Positions 1-8,639 of a stretch of 64,000 nucleotides of DNA are shown here, piece by piece. The position numbers and the translations under genes are program-made. The notes under the pieces are model-generated. The model had not been told where the DNA came from. It worked only from the letters and a program-made list of their open reading frames with translations, and did not search any database. Source of the stretch: Coleofasciculus sp. FACHB-T130 (GTDB lineage: Bacteria; Cyanobacteriota; Cyanobacteriia; Cyanobacteriales; FACHB-T130); assembly GCF_014695375.1 (NCBI RefSeq), contig NZ_JACJOG010000054.1:38495-102494 (forward strand), read 5' to 3'. Numbering within the stretch: position 1 is the first letter of the stretch; every line of letters starts with the position of its first letter.

Positions 1-692
1 TTCGCTATATGGGCATGAACCATTTCCATTGGCTCGTCAGCTGGGAACGGTAACTGTCCTGTGAGCAGTTCAAAAAAGGTAATTCCCAAAGAATAGAAAT
101 CGCTGCGATAGTCAATCCCCCGGTTCATCCGCCCGGTTTGTTCTGGTGAGATATAGGCTAGGGTGCCTTCTAGAATGTTGGGATTTTGAATTTCTTGGGT
201 TTCGCGGGGTAACAGGGAAGCAATGCTAAAGTCAATCAGCTTAATCTGCCCAGTTTCGGGTTGAATCAGAATGTTGGCGGGTTTAATGTCTTTGTGAATA
301 ATTCGTTGCTGATAGAGCTGGTGGAGGACATCCACAATTTGCAGAGCAATTGGCCAGAATTGTTCAACCGTCAGCGGGGAAGTCTGGATGTAATGACGTA
401 GAGAGATGCCACCAATGTCTTCCATCACCAAGGCATAGCCATGAGCATAGGGTTCTAGACTCATCGGTTGGACAATGCCTGGAATGTCGAGATTTTTTGC
501 GATCGCATACTGATTGCGAAACTGCACCAATTCGCTGAAGCTAGGATATTCGTGCCGCAGTGTCTTAATCACCACCGGACATTGCTGTAACCTTTGCACT
601 CCTCGATAGACAGCTGTCCTAGAACCTAGATACAGTTGCTCAACCAAGGTATAGCCAGAAAGTTTTGGGAATTGCTGTACTAGAGGAGTCAT
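1..692 (-). CDS. Serine/threonine protein kinase domain, partial (runs off the left edge)
   Basis: Reading from an ATG at 692 toward position 1 gives an uninterrupted eukaryotic-type protein kinase N-terminus, beginning MTPLVQQFPKLSGYTLVEQL. Visible elements are the VAIK-like lysine (VVIKTLRHEY), the catalytic loop HKDIKPANI, a magnesium-loop variant DFS in place of DFG, and an activation segment GTLAYISPEQTGRMNR. The same arrangement opens the hybrid kinase at 46065-51596, which also has HKDINPSNI and SPEQTGRMNR. This gene is therefore probably another member of the cyanobacterial family in which a Ser/Thr kinase precedes an AAA-type ATPase, GAF and histidine-kinase domains. Only about 230 residues are inside the window, so the downstream architecture is inferred. 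It would act in cytoplasmic signalling with an unknown signal. Confidence 0.9.
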   Translation of the reverse strand, partial: MTPLVQQFPKLSGYTLVEQLYLGSRTAVYRGVQRLQQCPVVIKTLRHEYPSFSELVQFRNQYAIAKNLDIPGIVQPMSLEPYAHGYALVMEDIGGISLRHYIQTSPLTVEQFWPIALQIVDVLHQLYQQRIIHKDIKPANILIQPETGQIKLIDFSIASLLPRETQEIQNPNILEGTLAYISPEQTGRMNRGIDYRSDFYSLGITFFELLTGQLPFPADEPMEMVHAHIA

Positions 693-739
693 TAGGTTTA
701 AAAAGCGAGCTTTAACTTTATTCCTAGGATTCCCTAAAA

Positions 740-755
740 TGTTACGTATGTAACA
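740..755. promoter_or_regulatory. Palindrome upstream of the kinase gene
   Basis: TGTTAC-N4-GTAACA is a perfect 6-bp inverted repeat lying 48 bp upstream of the kinase start codon, in AT-rich sequence. Size and position fit a dimeric repressor or activator site. No factor can be assigned. Confidence 0.35.
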
Positions 756-861
756 AATAAGCTAAAAGTACAACTTACTTAATTATTCAGAAACTTTCTA
801 TATATACCTATCGGCAGGAGTATTAGCACACAGCATCCCTAAGAACAGACTCGCTCGAGTG

Positions 862-1160
862 TCGGAGGGAACTGGAGTGAGAGAAGCATTGGCGAATGCG
901 AGTTTTGAGCCAAGCCCAACACTTTTCAATTCGATTGAGGTCAGGAGAATAGGGGGGCAGATTACAACAGCCTCAATCCAGCCTAATCAAGTAGTGGTGC
1001 AATGCGTCCGCCATGATGGAACGTCGCGTTATCAACAATTACCACCTGTCCCTCAGGGTGAACCAGATGTGTGGTTTGATTGCAAGAATGCCATCAGCCC
1101 AAGAAACCGTCGGATCTGGACTTTGCTTTGCCCCAAGCTGCTTAACCCAAACTCAGGTTA
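862..1160 (-). pseudogene. IS630-family transposase relic
   Basis: On the minus strand the stretch encodes VVIVDNATFHHGGRI followed, after two in-frame stops, by LPPYSPDLNRIEKCWAWLK. These are the second and third acidic motif regions of IS630-type DDE transposases (D-N-A and PPYSPDLN-IE-W). The N-terminal half and the first catalytic Asp are absent and stops interrupt the frame, so this is a dead fragment. A plus-strand ORF through the same bases (859-1161) is only its shadow. A 19-bp inverted-repeat-like sequence at 1142-1160 may be a terminal-repeat remnant. Confidence 0.8.
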
Positions 1161-1241
1161 AATTACCCTCCTTGGTAAAGCTTCGGTTCCGGTCTTTTTG
1201 GGAGTAGGATGCAGAAAAAACCTTTGGAAGGAGAAATCTCT

Positions 1242-2720
1242 GTGTCCTTCAGAAACCCCTTACCCAACTACATTAACGGCGAGTGGTGTGCTTCCCGCGC
1301 CACCGAATACCTGGATGTGGTGAATCCCGCTACTGCCGAAGTCTTAACCCAGGTTCCCTTGTCACCTGCAAGCGATGTCGAGGCTGCTGCTGTTGCGGCT
1401 GCGGCTGCCTATCCGAACTGGCGACGCATCCCGGCAACGGAACGAGTGCAATATCTATTTAAATTGAAATTTCTGTTAGAAGAACATTTAGATGAATTAT
1501 CTCGCATTGTTACGCTGGAATGCGGGAAGACGTTTGCTGAGTCAAAAGCAGAGTTACAACGGGCAATTGAGAATGTAGAAGTCGCTTGTGGGATTCCCCT
1601 GTTGATGCAGGGTTATAACTTGGAGGATGTTGCTCGTGGGATTGACGAAATGATGATTCGTCAACCCGTGGGAGTGACCGCAATCATCGCGCCGTTTAAT
1701 TTTCCTGGGATGATTCCCTTCTGGTTTTTGCCCTATGCGATCGCTTGTGGCAATACAACCATTCTTAAGCCTTCTGAAAAAGTCCCTTTGACGATGCAAA
1801 AGGTCTTTGAATTACTAGGAAAGACAGGATTGCCCAAAGGCGTCGTCAATTTGGTGAATGGGGCGAAGGAAGTAGTCGATGCAATCTTAGAACATCCCAC
1901 AATCCGCGCCATTAGTTTTGTCGGTTCTTCACCCGTTGCCCAATATGTCTACAGTAAAGCCGCCGTCTTTGGGAAACGAGTGCAATGTCAGGGAGGCGCG
2001 AAAAATCCCATCATTGTCCTGCCAGATGCGGATATGGAAATGACGACTCGAATTACCGCCGATAGTGCTTTTGGCTGTGCTGGACAGCGCTGTTTAGCGG
2101 CTTCTGTGGCTGTGACGGTGGGAGAAGCACGGCACACTTTTACCGAAGCGATCGCAAATGCGGCAAAAACACGAGTCGTTGGCTATGGCTTGGATGAGAA
2201 AGTGCAAATGGGTCCCGTAATTACCCGTCAAAGTCAAGCGCGAATTGAGCAATTAATTCAACAAGGAGCTGACGAAGGTGCGACGGTATTAGTAGACGGA
2301 CGCAGCGCTAAGATTCCCGGTTACGAACAGGGAAACTTTGTCCGACCGACAATCTTGCAAAATGTCAACCCAAAAAGCGAATTAGCTCGTACAGAAATCT
2401 TTGGCCCGGTGTTAGGAGTGATGCATCTAGAGACGATTGAGGATGCGATCGCTTTAGTCAATAGCGGTCAGTGGGGAAATATGGCTTGTTTATTTACTAG
2501 CAGTGGTGCGGCGGCGCGGCAGTTTCGGTATGAGGCAGAAGCGGGCAATATTGGCATTAATATAGGAGTCGCTGCACCGATGGCGTTCTTTCCGTTTAGT
2601 GGTTGGAAAGACAGCTTCTACGGCGATTTACACGGTCAAGGGAAAGACGCTGTGCAGTTCTTTACCCAAACAAAAGTTGTAGTAGAACGCTGGCCTAAAA
2701 CCTGGTCGCGTCAGTTTTAG
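1242..2720 (+). CDS. CoA-acylating methylmalonate-semialdehyde dehydrogenase family protein
   Basis: An aldehyde dehydrogenase superfamily protein of about 490 residues. It matches the MmsA/IolA branch, which oxidises (methyl)malonate semialdehyde with NAD and CoA, in its N-terminal segment PNYINGEW, the stretch [15 protein letters not shown] and the catalytic motif [10 protein letters not shown], whose second Cys is the expected nucleophile. The C-terminal [20 protein letters not shown] is also typical. I prefer the GTG at 1242 because AAGGAGA ends 7 nt before it. The in-frame ATG at 1209 lacks such a site. It stands alone between an IS relic and a convergent membrane protein gene, so no pathway partners are visible. 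The exact semialdehyde substrate is inferred from family only. Confidence 0.85.
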   Translation: MSFRNPLPNYINGEWCASRATEYLDVVNPATAEVLTQVPLSPASDVEAAAVAAAAAYPNWRRIPATERVQYLFKLKFLLEEHLDELSRIVTLECGKTFAESKAELQRAIENVEVACGIPLLMQGYNLEDVARGIDEMMIRQPVGVTAIIAPFNFPGMIPFWFLPYAIACGNTTILKPSEKVPLTMQKVFELLGKTGLPKGVVNLVNGAKEVVDAILEHPTIRAISFVGSSPVAQYVYSKAAVFGKRVQCQGGAKNPIIVLPDADMEMTTRITADSAFGCAGQRCLAASVAVTVGEARHTFTEAIANAAKTRVVGYGLDEKVQMGPVITRQSQARIEQLIQQGADEGATVLVDGRSAKIPGYEQGNFVRPTILQNVNPKSELARTEIFGPVLGVMHLETIEDAIALVNSGQWGNMACLFTSSGAAARQFRYEAEAGNIGINIGVAAPMAFFPFSGWKDSFYGDLHGQGKDAVQFFTQTKVVVERWPKTWSRQF

Positions 2721-2814
2721 TATCTAATGCAATTCATTGTATTTCACAATAAAAACCTCACGTCCAATTCCTCTCCTTCCAAGGAACGGCAAGCCGTAAA
2801 ACCTTTAGCATTTT

Positions 2815-2838
2815 CCCCTCTCCGTTAACGGAGAGGGG
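2815..2838. repeat. 24-bp perfect palindrome, REP-like / bidirectional terminator
   Basis: CCCCTCTCCGTTAACGGAGAGGGG is a perfect 24-bp palindrome between two convergent genes, followed by TAGGGGGTGAGG. Variants of the same C-rich/G-rich unit recur at about 4640-4760 and in coding sequence near 35120. It therefore looks like an interspersed repeat that may also end transcription from both sides. Confidence 0.6.
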
Positions 2839-2869
2839 TAGGGGGTGAGGTTCTTTAGGATTTTATCGA

Positions 2870-3658
2870 TTAAATCGCCACATTAGGACGGCGCAGTTGA
2901 CGCCATAAAATTAATAACCCTAACGCGATCGCGAGTACAACCGCGGTCACAGCAATCAAAGGTTGATTGGCTTGACGAACCGCGATCGCCACAAATGCCC
3001 AGATAATGACGGAGGGATAGGCAATATCCGCCCGTTTTAGGGTAATCGTCGCAGCGATCGCTGCCGCTACAACCAGCAGAATTACCGTCCATATTTGAGG
3101 ACTGATGCCCCAACCATTCCAACCCAAATAGTCAAGCGTACTTGCCACATTCACAATCGTCGCAACACTAATCCAGCCTAGATAGATGCTCAAGGGAATG
3201 TGAACGAACCATTTTTGTGCCCTTGAAACTCTTTCTAATCCAATCCCCAACCGCAGATAAAGCCCAATCAGGGGCAGTAATATGAACAGCATTGCCACAA
3301 CTGAGAGTGTAAACAGTTGGTACTCGAACAGAAACACCCAGGCAATTTGTGCAATACTCGCTAATACTAAAAAATACCCTTCCCGACGCAGATAGGGATT
3401 TTGTCTTTGCGCGGGTAGAACTTGATAGACTCCAAAACTAATCAAACCTAAATAAATGACTCCCCAAATCGCAAAAGCATAGTTGGCGGGGATAATGGGG
3501 ACATCACTGAAGAAGCGATTAGAAATTTCCCCAATTGTCAATCCATTGGGAGGAGCCACATTTGCATAGACATTAATCGCAAATGCAGCAAGAATAGCGA
3601 TGAAATTTGCAACTGACCGGAGGAAATCTGAGTCGAAGCGCTGATTGACAGATTTCAT
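2870..3658 (-). CDS. TspO/MBR-related (tryptophan-rich sensory protein-like) membrane protein
   Basis: A 262-residue, very hydrophobic protein with about seven predicted membrane segments. The PANYAFAIWGVIYLGL block early in the protein and the regularly spaced Trp residues in later helices match the TspO-related tryptophan-rich family widespread in cyanobacteria. It is longer than the classical 160-residue TspO. Family members bind tetrapyrroles or are stress related, but no ligand can be deduced here. Transcribed alone, convergent with the aldehyde dehydrogenase gene. A good ATG at 3658 precedes a basic N-terminus. Confidence 0.7.
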   Translation of the reverse strand: MKSVNQRFDSDFLRSVANFIAILAAFAINVYANVAPPNGLTIGEISNRFFSDVPIIPANYAFAIWGVIYLGLISFGVYQVLPAQRQNPYLRREGYFLVLASIAQIAWVFLFEYQLFTLSVVAMLFILLPLIGLYLRLGIGLERVSRAQKWFVHIPLSIYLGWISVATIVNVASTLDYLGWNGWGISPQIWTVILLVVAAAIAATITLKRADIAYPSVIIWAFVAIAVRQANQPLIAVTAVVLAIALGLLILWRQLRRPNVAI

Positions 3659-3711
3659 ACTGTTACCGCCTCTTTTTTAAGGCTTTGGTTGACAATTCAA
3701 AATAAAAAATT

Positions 3712-3803
3712 GTGGCACTGGTTTGCTAAAGAGTGAGAACTGGTCAAACCATTACCAAATCTAGGTTAGACAAGTTCATCACGCTTTAAGGAACCAGTGC
3801 CAC
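3712..3803. repeat. 92-bp imperfect hairpin, MITE-like
   Basis: GTGGCACTGGTT (3712-3723) and AACCAGTGCCAC (3792-3803) are perfect 12-bp terminal inverted repeats. Pairing continues inward with few mismatches for about 40 bp per arm, leaving a loop of roughly 13 nt. The element lies between divergent/tandem gene ends with no ORF, which fits a small non-autonomous palindromic element. No second copy occurs in the window. Confidence 0.55.
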
Positions 3804-3884
3804 GAACGCAGCAACCCGCTCAAGAGCATACCGGGTAAAGATAGTGATTTCTGCTAGCGATCGCTATCAGACAGAATTTCTATT

Positions 3885-4538
3885 TCAAGCGTTCGTCATT
3901 ACAGGACAAGTAACGTTCGTCCCGCCTAGTCCACAATACCCATTTGGGTTTTTGGCGAGGTACTGCTGATGATAGGCTTCTGCGTAATAGAACTCAGGAG
4001 CATCCAGAATCTCAGTGGAAATCTCCCCATACCCGGAGGCTTTCAGGGCTTGCTGATAAGCATCTCTGGATGCTTCAGCCAGCTTCTTCTGGCTGTCTGA
4101 ATACGCATAAATTCCGGAACGGTATTGGGTGCCGACATCATTGCCTTGACGCATTCCTTGGGTAGGATTGTGGCTTTCCCAGAAGAGTTTCAGCAGTGTT
4201 TCGTAACTAATTTCTTTCGGGTCAAACACAACGAAAACTACTTCATTGTGTCCCGTCATGCCCGTACAAACCTCATGATAAGTAGGGTTTGGCGTGACTC
4301 CTGCTGCATAGCCAACTGCGGTGGTGAAAACTCCAGGTTGCTTCCAGAATATGCGCTCTGCTCCCCAGAAACACCCCAAGCCAAACATCGCCATCTCCAT
4401 CCCATCGGGAAAAGGAGGTTTCAGCGGATTACCGTTTACGTAGTGAGTAGCGGGGACTTGCATGGGTTCTGCCCGTCCCGGCAATGCTTGCTCGATCGTG
4501 GGCAGACTTTGCTTTTTACCAAATCCGAATAGCGCCAT
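3885..4538 (-). CDS. msrA: Peptide-methionine (S)-S-oxide reductase MsrA
   Basis: A 217-residue protein carrying the MsrA signature [11 protein letters not shown], with the catalytic Cys at about residue 56. It also has the family blocks [23 protein letters not shown] and the C-terminal [15 protein letters not shown], which supplies likely resolving cysteines. MsrA reduces methionine-S-sulfoxide in proteins using thioredoxin and repairs oxidative damage in the cytoplasm. The N-terminal 45 residues are a loosely conserved extension seen in other cyanobacterial members. The gene stands alone. The start ATG at 4538 is the only reasonable one. Confidence 0.95.
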   Translation of the reverse strand: MALFGFGKKQSLPTIEQALPGRAEPMQVPATHYVNGNPLKPPFPDGMEMAMFGLGCFWGAERIFWKQPGVFTTAVGYAAGVTPNPTYHEVCTGMTGHNEVVFVVFDPKEISYETLLKLFWESHNPTQGMRQGNDVGTQYRSGIYAYSDSQKKLAEASRDAYQQALKASGYGEISTEILDAPEFYYAEAYHQQYLAKNPNGYCGLGGTNVTCPVMTNA

Positions 4539-4618
4539 TGATTCTGACTCTGTTTTCTGATAAACGTTTTAACCTTATTTCATATTGTAAAGATTTTGGC
4601 ATCCCCTGAAGAGCGGGA

Positions 4619-4765
4619 AGGAGGTAGGGTTAGCCGGAACCTCACCCCCCAACCCCCTCGACATTCACGGAGAGGCGGCTATTTCTTTGCCTTGTTGTTG
4701 AGCTAAACGCTGAGCTAAACGGGGCTAGCTTCTCCTCTCCCTGCTTACGGGGTAAGGTCAAATAG
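4619..4765. repeat. Intergenic C-rich/G-rich REP-like sequence
   Basis: The spacer between msrA and the DnaJ-pentapeptide gene contains diverged pieces of the palindromic repeat seen at 2815: CCTCACCCCCCAACCCC, CACGGAGAGG, and CTCTCCCTGCTTACGGGG. Nothing coding is apparent. Confidence 0.4.
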
Positions 4766-4781
4766 GATGTATCGCTGCTTC

Positions 4782-5498
4782 CTAACCGTGGATGCTGCCA
4801 TCGGGTAGGATTGCTCCTGCTAAGTTCGCTCCAGTCAGTTTAACCAGGACTCGGTCTTGCGACCCAACCTTAGCTCCCCTCAAATCGGCTCCCCTCAAAT
4901 CGGCTCCACTGAGGTCGGCTCCAATTAAGTTAGCTTCTCGCAAGTTAGCGTTGTTTAGCTTCGCTTGCAACAGGTTGGCTCTAAAAAGATTCGCTTTTTC
5001 CAGGTTGGCTCCCTGAAGATTCACTTTATGCAGGAAGGCATCGCTTAAGTTGGCGTTGCTGAGGTTGGCATTGCTCAAATTTCTTCCAGACAAGTCCTTT
5101 TCTTTGAGATTAGCTCCGCTCAAGTTGGCTCCGCTCAAGTCGGACTGCTGCTTAGGAGCCTGATGGTGAGATTGAGGGGGAGATTGAGGGGGAGATTGAG
5201 GCGGTGATTGATAGGAGTAACTAGATTGATAATAAGAACTCGGTGGATGAGCGCGATCGCGTGCCGGAGGTTCGGGATTTCGGTTCTTTTCGCCGGGTCG
5301 AACTGAGCGCAAGCGATCGCGTGCCTGATTAATCTCTTTCAGCTTTTCTTGAGCCTTTTGCTGTAACCGAGGATTATCTTTTGGGATGCGATCGGGGTGC
5401 CAAATAAAAGCCAAATCCCTATAAGCCTGGTTCACTTCATCAAGTGAGGCTCCAGGCTCTAATCCCAGCACTTTGTAGTATCGATCTAGATCGCTCAT
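4782..5498 (-). CDS. DnaJ-domain protein with C-terminal pentapeptide repeats
   Basis: The N-terminal 65 residues form a J domain, with DRYYKVLGLEPGASLDEVNQAY and the HPD motif at residues 34-36. A Pro/Ser/Gln-rich linker with tandem QSPP units follows, then about 20 pentapeptide repeats (A(N/D)LXX pattern, for example SGANL, SNANL, RGADL) forming a right-handed beta-helix. J domains stimulate Hsp70 ATPase, and the repeat helix probably gives a binding surface; the partner is unknown. I place the start at the ATG at 5498, directly before MSDLDRYY, because the 37 upstream codons do not resemble the family. The longer frame begins at 5609. The fusion is common in cyanobacteria. Confidence 0.85.
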   Translation of the reverse strand: MSDLDRYYKVLGLEPGASLDEVNQAYRDLAFIWHPDRIPKDNPRLQQKAQEKLKEINQARDRLRSVRPGEKNRNPEPPARDRAHPPSSYYQSSYSYQSPPQSPPQSPPQSHHQAPKQQSDLSGANLSGANLKEKDLSGRNLSNANLSNANLSDAFLHKVNLQGANLEKANLFRANLLQAKLNNANLREANLIGADLSGADLRGADLRGAKVGSQDRVLVKLTGANLAGAILPDGSIHG

Positions 5499-5610
5499 TA
5501 TCACTACCCTAGCAGGCGTTGCCGGTTGAACGAATGCTTCTTTCGGAGTGAAGTAATGAGATCCCGAAACCTCTAGGGGCGATCGCGCTCCTGTTGCCCA
5601 TCCCATCAAA

Positions 5611-5913
5611 TCATTGCGGTTTGCAACGCTCTAGCACATCTTCAGCGATCTGCTGCCATTCTTGGTTTAGGTCTTCTTTAAACTCTGGTCGTCCGGTGTG
5701 CCGATACCAGTAACGGGCATTGCTGTTGTCGCCTTCTTTCCGATGTAGGTAGGCGTGAACCCAAGCGCTGTCAGCATCACTGGCATTTTGCACAATTTGA
5801 TGAGCTTTGTCCCAATCTCCTTTTTTGTCGTACCACAGTGCCTGCAATGCTTGAGGTATAGACTCAGGACATCTTTCCTGTTCGCTCAACTGTGTAAATT
5901 CATCTAGTCTCAT
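5611..5913 (-). CDS. Conserved hypothetical protein (AWVHAYLHR/YWYR family)
   Basis: A soluble 100-residue protein. It shows the conserved hallmarks of a widespread uncharacterised family: PQALQALWYDKKGDWDKAH, AWVHAYLHRKEGD and ARYWYRHTGRP, with TPR-like helix spacing. Function is unknown. It ends just before the DnaJ-pentapeptide gene on the same strand and may be cotranscribed with it. The start ATG at 5913 is preceded by GGGAGCAG, a fair ribosome binding site. Confidence 0.75.
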   Translation of the reverse strand: MRLDEFTQLSEQERCPESIPQALQALWYDKKGDWDKAHQIVQNASDADSAWVHAYLHRKEGDNSNARYWYRHTGRPEFKEDLNQEWQQIAEDVLERCKPQ

Positions 5914-6097
5914 AATCTGCTCCCGGATTGTTTTACGAAAGGCACAGACTAAGAATGATTATAGAGATTTGGTCGAATCAACTAAGTAAGGACTTCCGTT
6001 CCAATACTTAGATTACTAAGAATTTCTGGTCGCTTGGGTTGCAATCGGTCAAAACCTGAACCGAAATGTATTGAGTCAAATCAAATCTGTGCTGGGG

Positions 6098-6390
6098 TGC
6101 CAGTGCTACTCGTTGGCGCTGACCTCCAGAGAGTTGAAAGGGATAGCGATCGCCCATTCCGTTCAATTGCACCAACTCTAGTAGTTGTTCTACTCGCGTT
6201 TGGGTTCTCGCTTTCAGTGCATTGCGAATTTGTAGACCAAAGGCTCTCGCTCTCACGCTCAAGTGCGTGAGAGCGAGTATAGTGCTGCAACACAAACCCG
6301 ACCCGCCATGTTGGACACTTGTCAGCTAACTTCGTTAACCGCTTTGAAACTGCCGAACTGCTTGGATACGTTTTCAACAACAATTCTCAC
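6098..6390 (-). pseudogene. cysA-like sulfate ABC transporter ATPase relic
   Basis: On the minus strand, GTG at 6390 opens [21 protein letters not shown], a typical CysA N-terminus, and then hits TGA. After a gap that has lost the Walker A region, [31 protein letters not shown] and the ABC signature [12 protein letters not shown] follow in shifting frames. The normal protein is about 340 residues, whereas here only around 95 codons remain. A perfect 32-nt hairpin (6246-6277) sits where the segment after the Q-loop should be. This is a degraded ATP-binding subunit gene; no permease genes are near it. Confidence 0.8.
6246..6277. repeat. Perfect 13-bp hairpin inside the cysA relic
   Basis: CTCGCTCTCACGC (6246-6258), loop TCAAGT, then GCGTGAGAGCGAG (6265-6277). 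It interrupts the alignment of the decayed cysA, which suggests insertion of a small palindromic element. Confidence 0.6.
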
Positions 6391-6411
6391 GGCAAGTGTC
6401 CCTTTCGATAT

Positions 6412-6445
6412 AAACTACGGTTTATCGATTCCATTACCGTAGTTT
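6412..6445. promoter_or_regulatory. Inverted repeat AAACTACGG-N16-CCGTAGTTT
   Basis: A perfect 9-bp inverted repeat 22 bp upstream of the cysA relic start. The same CCGTAGTTT half-site recurs at about 16767, upstream of the membrane protein gene at 16278-16739 and near the TSUP sulfite-exporter-like gene. An operator is plausible; the protein is unknown. Confidence 0.4.
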
Positions 6446-6668
6446 GGCATTCCGCTTAATCATCTGAGTAAAAAAATATTAAAGAATTAGGAAACTAGCA
6501 AATGGCGAGGGGTTAAAGTTGCCAAGTCATCACAACCAACATCTCTCTAATGGAAGATTTGCAAAACGTTAGGCCTGCTGACTCGATATAAGGTGAGATT
6601 ATTTGAGATTGAGTACATCTACGAAAGTTCGCTGATAGTTTAGTAAAGTTGCCATTTACCCCTCGACC

Positions 6669-7469
6669 ATGAAAAAATTTAAAGCTCTTCCCAATGGCGG
6701 TAAACTAATTTTATTTCTATTGTTAGTCGTGATTTCCCTCACTCCTGTTGTGATTGTAGATGCTGGAGAACGGGGTGTATTAATGCAGTTTGGTAAGGTG
6801 CAGCCGAGAGTATTAGACGAAGGAATCCACTTCATTATTCCTATTGTTAATACCGTCCAAAAATTGAGTGTTCGAGTACAAAAACAGGAAAGTTCTGCTG
6901 AAGCTTCCTCGAAGGATCTTCAAGATGTTTTCACGGATGTAGCTCTCAACTGGCACATTATTCCAGAGGAAGCGAATGCTATTTATCAACAAATTGGGAA
7001 CGAGAACCTAGTTATAGAAAAAATTATAAATCCAGCAGTAGAAGAAGTATTAAAAGCAGTAATGGCACAGTACACTGCTGAAGAAATTATTACAAAGCGA
7101 GGAGAAGTAAAAGCGGGCGTAGACGATTCATTAACTACACGACTGGCTAGCTATCACATTGGAGTTGATGATATCTCCCTAGTCCATGTCCACTTTTCCA
7201 AGCGATTTAGCGATGCTGTGGAGGCGAAACAGATTGCCGAACAGGACGCAAAACGTGCAGGCTTTATAACCTTAAAAACATTACAACAGGCAGAAGCACA
7301 GGTTAATTTAGCCAGAGGAGAAGCGGAAGCGGATAGGGTGTTACGTGAAAATTTAACTCCAGAATTATTGCAAAGGCAAGCAATAGAAAAATGGGATGGA
7401 AAGCTGCCGCTAATTGTCGAAACCTCTACAAAATTGTTGGACTTAAGTAAATTTGTAAAGCCTAACTAA
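6669..7469 (+). CDS. Prohibitin / SPFH-domain membrane protein
   Basis: A 266-residue protein with one N-terminal membrane anchor (LILFLLLVVISLTPVVIV). An SPFH/band-7 domain follows, with the prohibitin pattern DAGERGVLMQFGKV, EGIHFIIP and VQKQESSAEASSKDLQDV. The C-terminal half is an Ala/Glu-rich helix (AEQDAKRAGFITLKTLQQAEAQ) of the kind that drives oligomerisation. Prohibitins form large rings at the membrane and scaffold proteases or microdomains. The ATG at 6669 is the only sensible start. Convergent with the LysR gene, with only 6 bp between the two stops. Confidence 0.9.
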   Translation: MKKFKALPNGGKLILFLLLVVISLTPVVIVDAGERGVLMQFGKVQPRVLDEGIHFIIPIVNTVQKLSVRVQKQESSAEASSKDLQDVFTDVALNWHIIPEEANAIYQQIGNENLVIEKIINPAVEEVLKAVMAQYTAEEIITKRGEVKAGVDDSLTTRLASYHIGVDDISLVHVHFSKRFSDAVEAKQIAEQDAKRAGFITLKTLQQAEAQVNLARGEAEADRVLRENLTPELLQRQAIEKWDGKLPLIVETSTKLLDLSKFVKPN

Positions 7470-7475
7470 AATTGA

Positions 7476-8417
7476 TTAAAATATTGTAGATAGTGTTGTG
7501 GATACAGTTAACAGGTTTTCAAAAGCAATTGAAACCTGAGTCTGAAACCGTTGTTGATGCTTCAGCTTCAAGACAGGCTGGACGATTTCTAGTTTCGTCT
7601 TCGCTCTTGTCCTATCATCTACAACTTTAACTGCGTGCAGTGTAGAGAGTTGTAGTTCTTTTTGCACCATCAATTCAGGAATTGCAGCTGCACCGACACC
7701 GCCTTCAACCACTGCCTTCACCATCTCGCTACTGTTCAATACTAAAACTACATTGAACTGGGTAGGAGCGATTCCCCAATTTTGCAAAGCTTGCTCAAAC
7801 ATTTGTTGCGCTCCAGATCCTGGCTCTCGCATTACCCAACTGGTTGTAGAAAGTTCTGTTAGAGAAATCTCAGCAAGCTCAAACCAGGGGTGAGACTTTC
7901 CCACGACGATTTGTAAGCGATCGCTCCCTACTCTCTCTTGCTCTAAGCAACTCTGTAGCGATGGTTTAACTTCTCCTGTGATTAAACCTAAATCAAATAG
8001 TCCCGTTGCTGTCCCTTCACAAATTTCTTCTGCATTGCCCAGAGTACAGTTAACAAAAATGCCAGGATATTGGGTTTTAAATTGACTAATTTTGTTGGGT
8101 AGCCAGTAGTTGCCAATCGTGAGACTCGCACCCAATTTCAACTCGCCCCGTTGTAAATTGTTTAATTCGCGCAAACCTCGCTCAGTCAAAGCCACCTGAT
8201 CGAGAATCTTCTTTGCTTCCACCTGTAGCAGCTTTCCCGCCTCCGCGATCTCAATGTGGCGACCAACGCGATGGAAAAGTTTCACGCTGTATTGCTGTTC
8301 CAAGCTTTGGATCGCGGCACTAACCGCAGGTTGGGTAATATATAGTTCCTCCGCCGCACGGGTAAAGTGCAGATGTTCTGCCACCGCTAAAAAAATTCGT
8401 AATTGTTCAAATGTCAT
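7476..8417 (-). CDS. LysR-family transcriptional regulator
   Basis: A 313-residue LysR protein. It has a winged HTH in residues 1-60 (FTRAAEELYITQPAVSAAIQSLEQ), a linker helix, and a periplasmic-binding-like co-inducer domain from about residue 90 (GELKLGASLTIGNYWLP) to the end. It is divergent from the permease-CadD cluster, the classic arrangement for a LysR factor controlling its neighbour. The 222-bp divergent region is AT-rich with TTGC/GCAA-type dyads. The regulated targets and effector are inferred from position only. Confidence 0.9.
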   Translation of the reverse strand: MTFEQLRIFLAVAEHLHFTRAAEELYITQPAVSAAIQSLEQQYSVKLFHRVGRHIEIAEAGKLLQVEAKKILDQVALTERGLRELNNLQRGELKLGASLTIGNYWLPNKISQFKTQYPGIFVNCTLGNAEEICEGTATGLFDLGLITGEVKPSLQSCLEQERVGSDRLQIVVGKSHPWFELAEISLTELSTTSWVMREPGSGAQQMFEQALQNWGIAPTQFNVVLVLNSSEMVKAVVEGGVGAAAIPELMVQKELQLSTLHAVKVVDDRTRAKTKLEIVQPVLKLKHQQRFQTQVSIAFENLLTVSTTLSTIF

Positions 8418-8639
8418 CTCTACTCTTTAAGGCTCCTTAAGCACCTCTAGCTGTCTATATCAAGCTATCAATCACTTTAAGTTATCCTTTCAACAAAAAA
8501 AAGTATTTGCTTTTATTAATTTGGCTGCGTAGATTGAAAACATATATTCATTGCAATCAAGCCTTACCCAGACAAAGCCTAGCGGTTAGATTCGGCTAGC
8601 CGCACCGAATTGGCAAATCTGTATGAAGGGAGTCTCTAA

